A DNA stretch of 5,829 nucleotides from contig PBWL01000032.1 of assembly GCA_002727235.1 (NCBI GenBank), positions 48,199 through 54,027 on the forward strand. The letters run 5' to 3'. Positions 1-4,856 of the stretch are shown here, piece by piece. A program made the position numbers and the translations under genes. Every line of letters starts with the position of its first letter. Position 1 is the stretch's first letter. The DNA comes from Acidimicrobiaceae bacterium. GTDB taxonomy: Bacteria; Actinomycetota; Acidimicrobiia; Acidimicrobiales; Ilumatobacteraceae. The notes under the pieces are model-generated. The model was not told the origin of the DNA. It searched no databases and saw nothing but the letters and a program-made list of their open reading frames with translations.

Positions 1-816
1 GAACACAGCATTCCGACGGTGCCGTTGCGAGTGGCAGTTGTAACGAGCATTGGTTCAGCAGCGTGGCATGACTTCACGGTCGAGTTGGGGTCAAGCGGAT
101 TTGGTTTTCACCTCCTTGCATTCGATGCCCGAGTCCAAGGTGACCAGGCGGAAGAGATGGTCATCGCAGGCATTTCTGCTGCGGTTGAGCATGGTGCCGA
201 TGTCATTGCGGTGATGAGAGGAGGAGGGGCGCGCAATGATCTTGCAGCCTTCGACACGGAGGGCATTGCCCGCGCTATCGCAACGTGTCCTCTCCCGGTG
301 ATTACAGGTCTTGGTCATGAAATCGATACGACGATTGCCGATGAGGTTGCCCATACTGCGCTGAAAACTCCGACCGCCTGCGCAGGGTGGCTGATCGAAC
401 GAGTGCAACGATTCGTCGACGACACAGAATCGAGGTGGACTGCGATTGCTGAACGAGTCTCGTTCGAGCTCGCTGGCCATGCCGACCGTCTGGAGTCTCG
501 GGCAAGCAGGGTTGTGACCCGAACCAACTCTGCTATCGAACGAAGTGCTGAGCGGCTGCGATCACGACAAGATCGGCTTGCCCGTACCTCGGTGACGTTG
601 GAGAGAATCGAGATGTCGATGATGGAGAGAGAGCGGCGACTTGCTCTTCTCGACCCTGCTCGCCTTCTTGAACGAGGGTGGACAATGACCACCACCCTAG
701 ATGGTCGACCGGTGATGTCGATCGCAGATCTGTCTCAAGGTGACGAACTTGTCACCCGAGTGGCAGACGGAACGGTGACGAGTACGGTGACCGCAACAAC
801 TCCAGAGGAGCAGTGA
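1..816 (+). CDS. xseA: Exodeoxyribonuclease VII large subunit, 5' end missing
   Basis: This is the catalytic subunit of exonuclease VII, a cytoplasmic enzyme that degrades single-stranded DNA from both ends and acts in repair. The reading frame is open from base 1, so the gene begins outside the window. 271 codons are visible, against about 400-450 residues in the family, so the N-terminal OB-fold is what is missing. Counting codons from base 1, the catalytic domain shows VAVVTSIGSAAWHDF near the start, RGGG at 73-76 followed by NDL, and GHEIDTTIAD at 105-114 followed by KTPTACA at 122-128. These match the family signatures RGGGSxEDL and GHExDxTxxDxxADxRAxTPT, including the conserved Arg, His and Asp residues. 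An Arg/Glu-rich helical stretch (about 130-220), the expected coiled coil, precedes the C-terminal LLERGW segment. The stop codon lies one base before the xseB start. Identification is secure. The only local oddity is RGGGARNDL in place of the commoner RGGGSLEDL. Confidence 0.95.
   Translation, partial: EHSIPTVPLRVAVVTSIGSAAWHDFTVELGSSGFGFHLLAFDARVQGDQAEEMVIAGISAAVEHGADVIAVMRGGGARNDLAAFDTEGIARAIATCPLPVITGLGHEIDTTIADEVAHTALKTPTACAGWLIERVQRFVDDTESRWTAIAERVSFELAGHADRLESRASRVVTRTNSAIERSAERLRSRQDRLARTSVTLERIEMSMMERERRLALLDPARLLERGWTMTTTLDGRPVMSIADLSQGDELVTRVADGTVTSTVTATTPEEQ
804..810 (+). promoter_or_regulatory. Shine-Dalgarno site for xseB
   Basis: AGAGGAG lies within the last codons of xseA, ending 7 bases before the ATG of xseB. 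It fixes that start codon. It is also the only strong ribosome binding site I see in the left operon. The synthase gene that follows has no comparable site and appears to depend on re-initiation after the xseB stop. Confidence 0.7.
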
Positions 817-817
817 A

Positions 818-1027
818 ATGGCAGAAGAATTGAGCTATGCAGATGCACTGACTGAGCTCGACGACATCTTGAACGAGCTCGAAGCCGTTGACGTAGATGT
901 TGATCGCCTCGCTGAGCGCGTGAGTCGTGCCGCTGAACTCATTGCGATATGCCGTGACCAGATCGGTGCGGCCCGCATTCGAGTCGATGAAATTGTTGCG
1001 GGTCTTCCGGCAGCTCACGACGACTGA
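818..1027 (+). CDS. xseB: Exodeoxyribonuclease VII small subunit
   Basis: This is the small helical subunit that binds the coiled coil of XseA to form active exonuclease VII. It has 69 residues, normal for the family (about 60-85). The sequence follows the family pattern: SYADALTELDDILNELE (residues 6-22) corresponds to the usual FEEALxELEEIVxxLE, and AAELIAICRDQIGAARIRVD (38-57) corresponds to the second helix with its conserved Cys and the terminal V..L segment. The ATG is well supported: GAGGAG at 805-810 lies 7 bases upstream, inside the end of xseA. The gene follows xseA after one base, and its TGA shares one base with the ATG of the next gene (TGATG), so translation of all three is probably coupled. 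The sequence is short and family conservation is low, but position and pattern together make the call firm. Confidence 0.93.
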   Translation: MAEELSYADALTELDDILNELEAVDVDVDRLAERVSRAAELIAICRDQIGAARIRVDEIVAGLPAAHDD

Positions 1028-2100
1028 TGACATCAGCTCCACCGCATCTGCTCGCTATTGGTGAACGGGTCGGTCAACGTCTTGAACGTGATCTCACCGC
1101 AGAAATTGAGCGTTGGTCTGCTCTCGACGCGCTACTGGTTGACCCGGTTAGTGAGGTACATCGGTTGGTTTCCTCGGGTGGGAAGCGGCTTCGTCCGGCG
1201 TTCTGTCATTGGGGCTTCATTGCGGCAGGTGGCGGCGTCACTCATGCCGAAGACATTGACGGGAGCGTTGTTGGGGCAGGAGCCGCGATCGAACTCACCC
1301 ACGCGTCCGCGCTGTTTCACGACGATGTCCTCGATGACGCGGATTCCCGCCGTGGAGCCGAAACCACTCATCGCAGATTCGAGCGGTCGCATAGTGATCA
1401 AGGTTGGGATGGCGAGTCGCGTCGGTTTGGAGAAGGCATTGCGATACTCGTCGGCGACATCGCTGCGGTGCTCGCTGACCGTTACCTCGTCGATGCTCAC
1501 CCCCGGGCATTTGCGATGTGGAACGAGCTTCGTATCGAACTCAACATCGGTCAGTTGCTCGACATCACCGGGTCGGTGCAAGGCGATCGGCGAATCGAAC
1601 TTGCCGATCGGATATGCCGCTACAAGAGCGGTAAATACACCGTCGAACGGCCACTGCATCTCGGAGCGCTTCTTGCCGGCACGAGTGACGTCGACGAGGT
1701 CATGAGCAAACTCAGTGCATACGGGTTACCGCTCGGAGATGCATTTCAGATGCGCGATGACGTCATGGGAGCATTCGGAGACACATCGATGACTGGCAAA
1801 CCCGTCGGCGGTGATCTTCGTGAGGGAAAACCGACCCCGCTTCTTGCGAGAGCGATCGCATCGGCAACTACTGCTCAAGCCAAGATTCTTGAGATGGTCG
1901 GGTCGATCGATCTTTCCGATGAGCAGGTGGCCGATATTCAGCAAACGATTGTTGATGTTGGAGCTCTCGATGAACTCGAGTCCCTCATCGCCTCGAATGT
2001 TGCGAGCGCAATCCAGGCCATTGAGTCTCCTGCGATCGCAGAGGCCGCACAGCAGCCACTCATCGAACTTGCGGAGTTCATCACCAACAGATCGTCGTAA
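1027..2100 (+). CDS. Trans-polyprenyl diphosphate synthase (IdsA/GGPP synthase-like)
   Basis: This is a cytoplasmic head-to-tail prenyltransferase that extends allylic diphosphates with isopentenyl diphosphate, supplying precursors for quinones, carotenoids or lipid carriers. The 357 residues include the whole family signature. GGKRLRP (51-57) binds isopentenyl diphosphate. The first Asp-rich motif is DDVLDD at 99-104, with RRG at 108-110. KSGKYTVERPL at 200-210 matches the usual K-T region. The second Asp-rich motif is DDVMGAFGD at 244-252, followed by TGKPVGGDLREGKPTP (256-271). Gly at the fifth place of the second motif plus TGKPxGxDLREGK is typical of actinobacterial IdsA-type enzymes. 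Residues 4 and 5 before the first motif are small (A95, S94), not aromatic, which in this family permits products longer than farnesyl diphosphate; exact chain length cannot be read from sequence. The start overlaps the xseB stop by one base and has no clear Shine-Dalgarno, indicating translational coupling. The stop is 4 bases from the convergent hydrolase stop. Family call very secure, product chain length uncertain. Confidence 0.95.
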   Translation: MTSAPPHLLAIGERVGQRLERDLTAEIERWSALDALLVDPVSEVHRLVSSGGKRLRPAFCHWGFIAAGGGVTHAEDIDGSVVGAGAAIELTHASALFHDDVLDDADSRRGAETTHRRFERSHSDQGWDGESRRFGEGIAILVGDIAAVLADRYLVDAHPRAFAMWNELRIELNIGQLLDITGSVQGDRRIELADRICRYKSGKYTVERPLHLGALLAGTSDVDEVMSKLSAYGLPLGDAFQMRDDVMGAFGDTSMTGKPVGGDLREGKPTPLLARAIASATTAQAKILEMVGSIDLSDEQVADIQQTIVDVGALDELESLIASNVASAIQAIESPAIAEAAQQPLIELAEFITNRSS

Positions 2101-2104
2101 CGGC

Positions 2105-2752
2105 TCAGCGGTAGAGATTGAGCGCGTCACTCAGCGGCAGTGATGCAACACCCGGGGCTGCTGCAACCTCGGCTAACCATGTTGGTCGATAGAGAGCCGA
2201 CACATTGACCGGTTCAGCGAGATCAGAATTGGCGACGCTGTATTGCACGAAATCAAGTGCGTAATCGGCTGCTCTGACATCACGGCTCAATTCATGGAGG
2301 GCGTAGGGGTCAGGGATTTGACCTTGATCCATGAGTCGAGCGCTTTGAGGCACCGACGATTCGTAGGAACCGCCTGTGAGACCGGGGCCATCAGTAATCA
2401 CCGCCCCATGCACTGCATCGACGCGGGCGCCTGCTGCGAGCAACGCAACGTACCCCCCGAGCCCTCGACCGACCAAGGTGACAGTTCCTAGGTGATTGAT
2501 GGCGGCATCGACATCGCCGAGGAGTACCTCTGCCGAATAACCACCACCCACCGGGATTGTCGATTCGCCATGTCCAGTGAAATCGAGCCCCCAGATACTC
2601 CCTGGCCAACTCTCGACATCATGCGGAACCGATGTGGGAGAGCATTCTCCGAGACCGTGAAGAAGGAGCAGCGGGCGCCCTTCTCCGGTTGCTGGTCTGA
2701 GTTGGTGAAGGGCAAGTTCAATGCGGTTGTGCTGGAGAGTGACGGTGCTCAT
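2105..2752 (-). CDS. Truncated alpha/beta-hydrolase-fold protein lacking the catalytic triad
   Basis: This 215-residue protein shows the N-terminal half of an alpha/beta-hydrolase fold: PLLLLHGLGE (27-36, the HG of the oxyanion loop), IWGLDFTGHGES (53-64), and a nucleophile-elbow strand TLVGRGLGGYVALLAAG (92-108). In the elbow the usual GHSxGG reads GRGLGG, so Gly97 (codon GGG, bases 2462-2464) replaces the Ser. At least two base changes would be needed to restore Ser, so a single sequencing error does not explain it. A beta-6-like stretch (AVHGAVITDGPG, 113-124) is followed by a cap-like region, and then the protein ends. The strands that normally carry the catalytic Asp and His are absent, and family members are usually 250-300 residues. 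Its ATG overlaps the upstream hydrolase stop by 4 bases (ATGA), and no Shine-Dalgarno is visible, so it is probably translated by coupling. The fold assignment is good. Esterase activity is unlikely, and the role (a partner of the upstream enzyme, or a decaying gene) is unknown. Confidence 0.8.
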   Translation of the reverse strand: MSTVTLQHNRIELALHQLRPATGEGRPLLLLHGLGECSPTSVPHDVESWPGSIWGLDFTGHGESTIPVGGGYSAEVLLGDVDAAINHLGTVTLVGRGLGGYVALLAAGARVDAVHGAVITDGPGLTGGSYESSVPQSARLMDQGQIPDPYALHELSRDVRAADYALDFVQYSVANSDLAEPVNVSALYRPTWLAEVAAAPGVASLPLSDALNLYR

Positions 2753-3666
2753 GCCGGAGCCCCAAGAAATTCGAGCGCCATATCGGCAACCATTTTTGGC
2801 TGCTCAATGTGGATGAAGTGACCGAGATCATCGAAGTATTCGAGACGTCCGTTTCTCGGCATCCATTTCTCAACCTGATGAGGTTTTGTTCCCCACCCCA
2901 TTGGCTCATCAGCACCAACAAGTACCCCTAAAAAGGGCACACCGAGACCGGCGAGGCGGAATAAACCGTATTCAGGTTTCCAAGGGCCGAAGCCTCCCAT
3001 CCTCATCGATGGGTCGAGTTTCCAGCGCCAGCCATCGGCATCTTCGCGAGCACCGACGGTGACGAGGTATTCAAGCCATTCGGTGGAAAGCCGAGGGTTC
3101 ATTTGTGCTCGGCGACGTGCGAGTTCTTCAATGGTGCCGGGTTTGCGTGATCCGGTTGCCGATCGACGACGATGCTCGAGCCAGCCGGTGATTTCAGTGT
3201 TGAGGGCGTCGGCGCGTTGATACTCAGGTAGGTCGGGACCGGGCCTTCGATACGGAATGCCATCGAGGTTGATAAAGGAACGAAAGCGAAATGGTTGTGC
3301 TTCGGCAAGCGATGTGAGAATGGAGCCACCCTTGGAGTGTCCGAGTACGGCAACCGGCCGTCGTGGAGCAACGGCATCGAGCACACGAGTTGCGTCACGA
3401 AGATCAGCTTCGAACGAATACAGGTGTGTGTGATCGCTGTCTCCGTGGCCGCGGTGGTCCCATGCGACAACCCGCCAGCCGGCTGCTGCAAAGAGCGGAG
3501 CGAAGACGTCGAATGTGCGAGAGAAATCGGCTCCCCCATGCACCATGACAAGAACGGGATCGCGTTCATCTCCCCATTCGTTGACGGCAATTCCGACGCC
3601 ATCGGCGTCTACTCGGTAGTGGCGTTGAGGCGCGACAGCACCTGGAAAAGTTCTGGGGGATTCCAC
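2749..3666 (-). CDS. Alpha/beta-hydrolase with intact triad
   Basis: This is a probable cytoplasmic serine hydrolase of unknown substrate. Numbering from the proposed GTG start (305 residues, normal length), the features are VMVHGG at 40-45 (oxyanion), WDHRGHGDSD at 69-78, the nucleophile elbow GHSKGG at 109-114 with Ser111, VLVGADEP at 248-255 with Asp253 as likely acid, and LGHFIHIEQP at 281-290 with His283. All triad elements are present and in order. I see no signal peptide. The frame is open further upstream to an ATG at 3726, but that would overlap the divergent lipoprotein start and add 20 residues unlike the family; conserved sequence only begins around RHYRVDADG. The GTG at 3666 is therefore preferred. 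It has no Shine-Dalgarno, and a TAGCCT hexamer just upstream would allow a leaderless message. It forms a two-gene operon with the degenerate hydrolase, overlapping it by 4 bases. The fold could serve an esterase, epoxide hydrolase, haloperoxidase-like or C-C hydrolase; sequence alone does not decide. Confidence 0.88.
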   Translation of the reverse strand: MESPRTFPGAVAPQRHYRVDADGVGIAVNEWGDERDPVLVMVHGGADFSRTFDVFAPLFAAAGWRVVAWDHRGHGDSDHTHLYSFEADLRDATRVLDAVAPRRPVAVLGHSKGGSILTSLAEAQPFRFRSFINLDGIPYRRPGPDLPEYQRADALNTEITGWLEHRRRSATGSRKPGTIEELARRRAQMNPRLSTEWLEYLVTVGAREDADGWRWKLDPSMRMGGFGPWKPEYGLFRLAGLGVPFLGVLVGADEPMGWGTKPHQVEKWMPRNGRLEYFDDLGHFIHIEQPKMVADMALEFLGAPA

Positions 3667-3715
3667 TTGGGTGAGGCTAGAGCGCAATGGCCGTAGAGTT
3701 CTTAGCGGAGAACAC
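3667..3715. promoter_or_regulatory. Divergent intergenic region between hydrolase and lipoprotein genes
   Basis: These 49 bases separate the proposed divergent starts and must hold, or overlap, the promoters for both directions. On the + strand TAGAGT (3694-3699) fits a TANNNT -10 for the lipoprotein, with TTGGGT (3667-3672) as a poorly spaced (21 bases) -35 candidate. CGGAG (3706-3710) is the lipoprotein Shine-Dalgarno. I see no clear operator palindrome apart from the short CACGTG at 3713-3718, which overlaps the GTG start. Confidence 0.35.
3674..3679 (-). promoter_or_regulatory. Candidate -10 hexamer for the hydrolase operon
   Basis: On the - strand TAGCCT (pattern TANNNT, common in actinobacterial promoters) ends 7 bases before the proposed GTG at 3666. 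Transcription from it would begin at or very near the start codon, giving a leaderless message, which would explain why no Shine-Dalgarno is present. I see no convincing -35 element, so this is a weak call. Confidence 0.25.
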
Positions 3716-4096
3716 GTGATACCCATGCGGAAACTTTTGCCGAAACCACTTCAGCATCGAGAGATGGCCCTTGCGTTGTTGGCGACTGCGATGGTGCTCG
3801 TGGCTGGGTGCAGCAACAACGATCTTTCGCTCGACCCATTGCCTCCCATCCAGACATCGACGACGACAACAACATCGACAACGATTCCAGACACCAACCG
3901 TTATTTCTACGAAGTGAGGTCAGGTGACACGCTCTCGGCGATCGCAGCAGGATTCGGTGTTCCAATGAAACAGATCGTTGAACTCAATGAACTTGAGAAT
4001 GCGAGCGATATCCGAGTCGGAGAGATCATTGAGATACCCCAGGGCTTCGTCATCGTCACACTGCCTCCAGACTCGACGATTGCCAACGCCGGTTAG
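3716..4096 (+). CDS. LysM-domain lipoprotein
   Basis: This small envelope protein is predicted to be exported, lipid-modified and anchored in the membrane, holding a peptidoglycan-binding LysM domain outside. From the GTG at 3716 it has 126 residues. A basic N-region (RKLLPKPLQHR) and a hydrophobic core (MALALLATAMVLVAG) lead to the lipobox VAGC, with Cys32 as the modified residue. A short Pro/Thr linker follows (TSTTTTTSTT, about 47-56), then one LysM domain at about 65-108: YEVRSGDTLSAIAAGFGV, then a central IVELNEL and IRVGEIIEIP. About 18 residues follow, with no second domain and no enzyme domain. The GTG start is chosen because GGAG (3707-3710) lies 5 bases before it; the ATG at 3725 is 14 bases from that site but would give an equally plausible signal peptide. 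A longer form from ATG 3671 would run into the divergent hydrolase. Fold and export are secure. The specific role (cell-wall scaffold or hydrolase accessory) is unknown. Confidence 0.88.
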   Translation: MIPMRKLLPKPLQHREMALALLATAMVLVAGCSNNDLSLDPLPPIQTSTTTTTSTTIPDTNRYFYEVRSGDTLSAIAAGFGVPMKQIVELNELENASDIRVGEIIEIPQGFVIVTLPPDSTIANAG

Positions 4097-4154
4097 CAGC
4101 GCTGTTACCCGTGGTGCACCCATAGGAGCGTTATGACTCCATACACTCAGTGAC
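4097..4154 (+). other. Short spacer between lipoprotein and oxygenase genes
   Basis: This 58-base gap holds the mini-ORF and its Shine-Dalgarno. Just after the lipoprotein stop there is an imperfect GGTTAGCAGC / GCTGTTACC inverted pair, bulged and without a T-run, too weak to call a terminator. With no clear promoter or terminator, the lipoprotein and oxygenase may share a transcript, but this is inference from spacing and orientation. Confidence 0.4.
4133..4153 (+). promoter_or_regulatory. Six-codon mini-ORF (MTPYTQ) leading into the oxygenase gene
   Basis: AGGAG (4124-4128) stands 4 bases before an ATG that opens a six-codon frame, M-T-P-Y-T-Q, ending in TGA at 4151-4153. The oxygenase ATG starts at 4155, one base after that stop and in another frame. 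The oxygenase ATG has no Shine-Dalgarno of its own, and its frame is closed upstream by a TGA at 4134-4136. The simplest reading is that ribosomes load at AGGAG, translate the mini-ORF and re-initiate at 4155. The alternative is that a one-base indel split the true N-terminus. No attenuator-like stem was evident. Confidence 0.45.
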
Positions 4155-4856
4155 ATGAGCTTCTGGCCCAACAGTGAACATTGGAGCGTCAAGATTCCGC
4201 TTCACACCGATCACTACCGCATGAGCGCTCTTGATCGTGATGGGGTTGTCGATCTCTCTCCGATGCCGATTGATGTCCCTGTCGAAGAATGGGAGGGGCT
4301 CGACTACATGGACTGGAAGAGTGGCGGAGATACCAATTTTGCTCCTCTTGCGTCGGCCGATGGCGAGCTCGATTGTCGAGGATTCTGGGATAAAGGCAAG
4401 ACCGACAAAGATGCGTTGTGGACATCTAACGCAGAGGTTGCACCGACACTTAGAAGCTATGTCGATGGGGTTGGCGCAAACTTTGGACGTGTGCGTGTCA
4501 TCAAGTTGGAGCCTCAAGATCGAGAGACCGCCATCAGGTCGCTACATCGTGATGACAACAATCGTTTCAATCCTGAAGGTGAGGGTTGGGTTGTTCGTAC
4601 GTGGGTTGAGCTCACCGATTGTCCAGACAGCTACATGCTGCTGATGGATAACGATGCAGATGGATTACCTGACCCCTCGACAGAACGTCGGGTTTCGTTG
4701 CAAAAAGGTGCACGCTTCATCGTTGATACACAGCGTTTGTGGCATGTTGTCGTGCATACGGGTGGTGCGCCTCGTTATGCGCTGATCACCAGCTTTGAGT
4801 CGTCTCCACATCTTGCAGAGTGGGTGGAGAGCGAACGGGCCGTTAGTTCTGGCTGA
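4155..4856 (+). CDS. 2-oxoglutarate/Fe(II) oxygenase-like protein (aspartyl/asparaginyl hydroxylase type)
   Basis: This 233-residue soluble protein, with no signal peptide or membrane segment, has a C-terminal half that reads as a jelly-roll (DSBH) oxygenase core. A strand with VRVIKLEP (113-120) leads to His131-Arg-Asp133, the HxD iron-binding motif. Then come WVVRTWVELT (145-154), the strand ARFIVDTQRLWHVVVHTGG (186-204) with His197 as probable distal iron ligand, and RYALITSFES (207-216) with Arg207 as probable 2-oxoglutarate anchor. The ten-residue His-to-Arg spacing equals that of human AspH (H725/R735). Unlike AspH, which has Gly at the carboxylate place, the full HxD is kept. An Asp-rich loop DNDADGLPD (165-173) lies between the two iron motifs. 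The N-terminal 100 residues are rich in Trp and acidic residues, and I do not recognise them. The substrate (peptide, amino acid or other small molecule) is unknown. The start lacks its own ribosome site (see the mini-ORF). The 3' end overlaps the convergent mutase gene by 14 bases. Family call is inferred from motifs. Confidence 0.7.
   Translation: MSFWPNSEHWSVKIPLHTDHYRMSALDRDGVVDLSPMPIDVPVEEWEGLDYMDWKSGGDTNFAPLASADGELDCRGFWDKGKTDKDALWTSNAEVAPTLRSYVDGVGANFGRVRVIKLEPQDRETAIRSLHRDDNNRFNPEGEGWVVRTWVELTDCPDSYMLLMDNDADGLPDPSTERRVSLQKGARFIVDTQRLWHVVVHTGGAPRYALITSFESSPHLAEWVESERAVSSG

Noticed and set aside
1058..1705. Long open frame of 215 codons on the + strand inside the synthase gene
   Set aside because: Lies entirely within the secure polyprenyl synthase gene in another frame, no recognisable domain; a shadow frame.
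2104..2137. Direct repeat CTCAGCGG (2104-2111 and 2130-2137) at the convergent junction
   Set aside because: Eight bases, inside the 3' coding end of the hydrolase-like gene, no flanking structure; compatible with chance.
3671..3726. Head-to-head overlap of the hydrolase (ATG 3726) and lipoprotein (ATG 3671) as overlapping genes
   Set aside because: Both extensions lack conserved sequence; internal GTG starts at 3666 and 3716 resolve the overlap, and the latter has a well-placed Shine-Dalgarno.
3855..3887. Low-complexity ACA/ACG-rich tract as a possible microsatellite or phase-variation repeat
   Set aside because: It encodes the Thr-rich linker of the lipoprotein with mixed codons, and no exact repeat unit is long enough to slip efficiently.
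1852..3945. Three copies of the octamer GCGATCGC (1852-1859, 2032-2039, 3938-3945), identical to the cyanobacterial HIP1 core
   Set aside because: All three lie in the same codon phase as GCG-ATC-GCA encoding Ala-Ile-Ala, so codon choice explains them; everything else points to an actinobacterium.
4091..4109. Imperfect inverted repeat GGTTAGCAGC/GCTGTTACC after the lipoprotein stop, as a terminator
   Set aside because: The stem needs a bulge and a G-T pair, the loop is tiny and there is no T-run.
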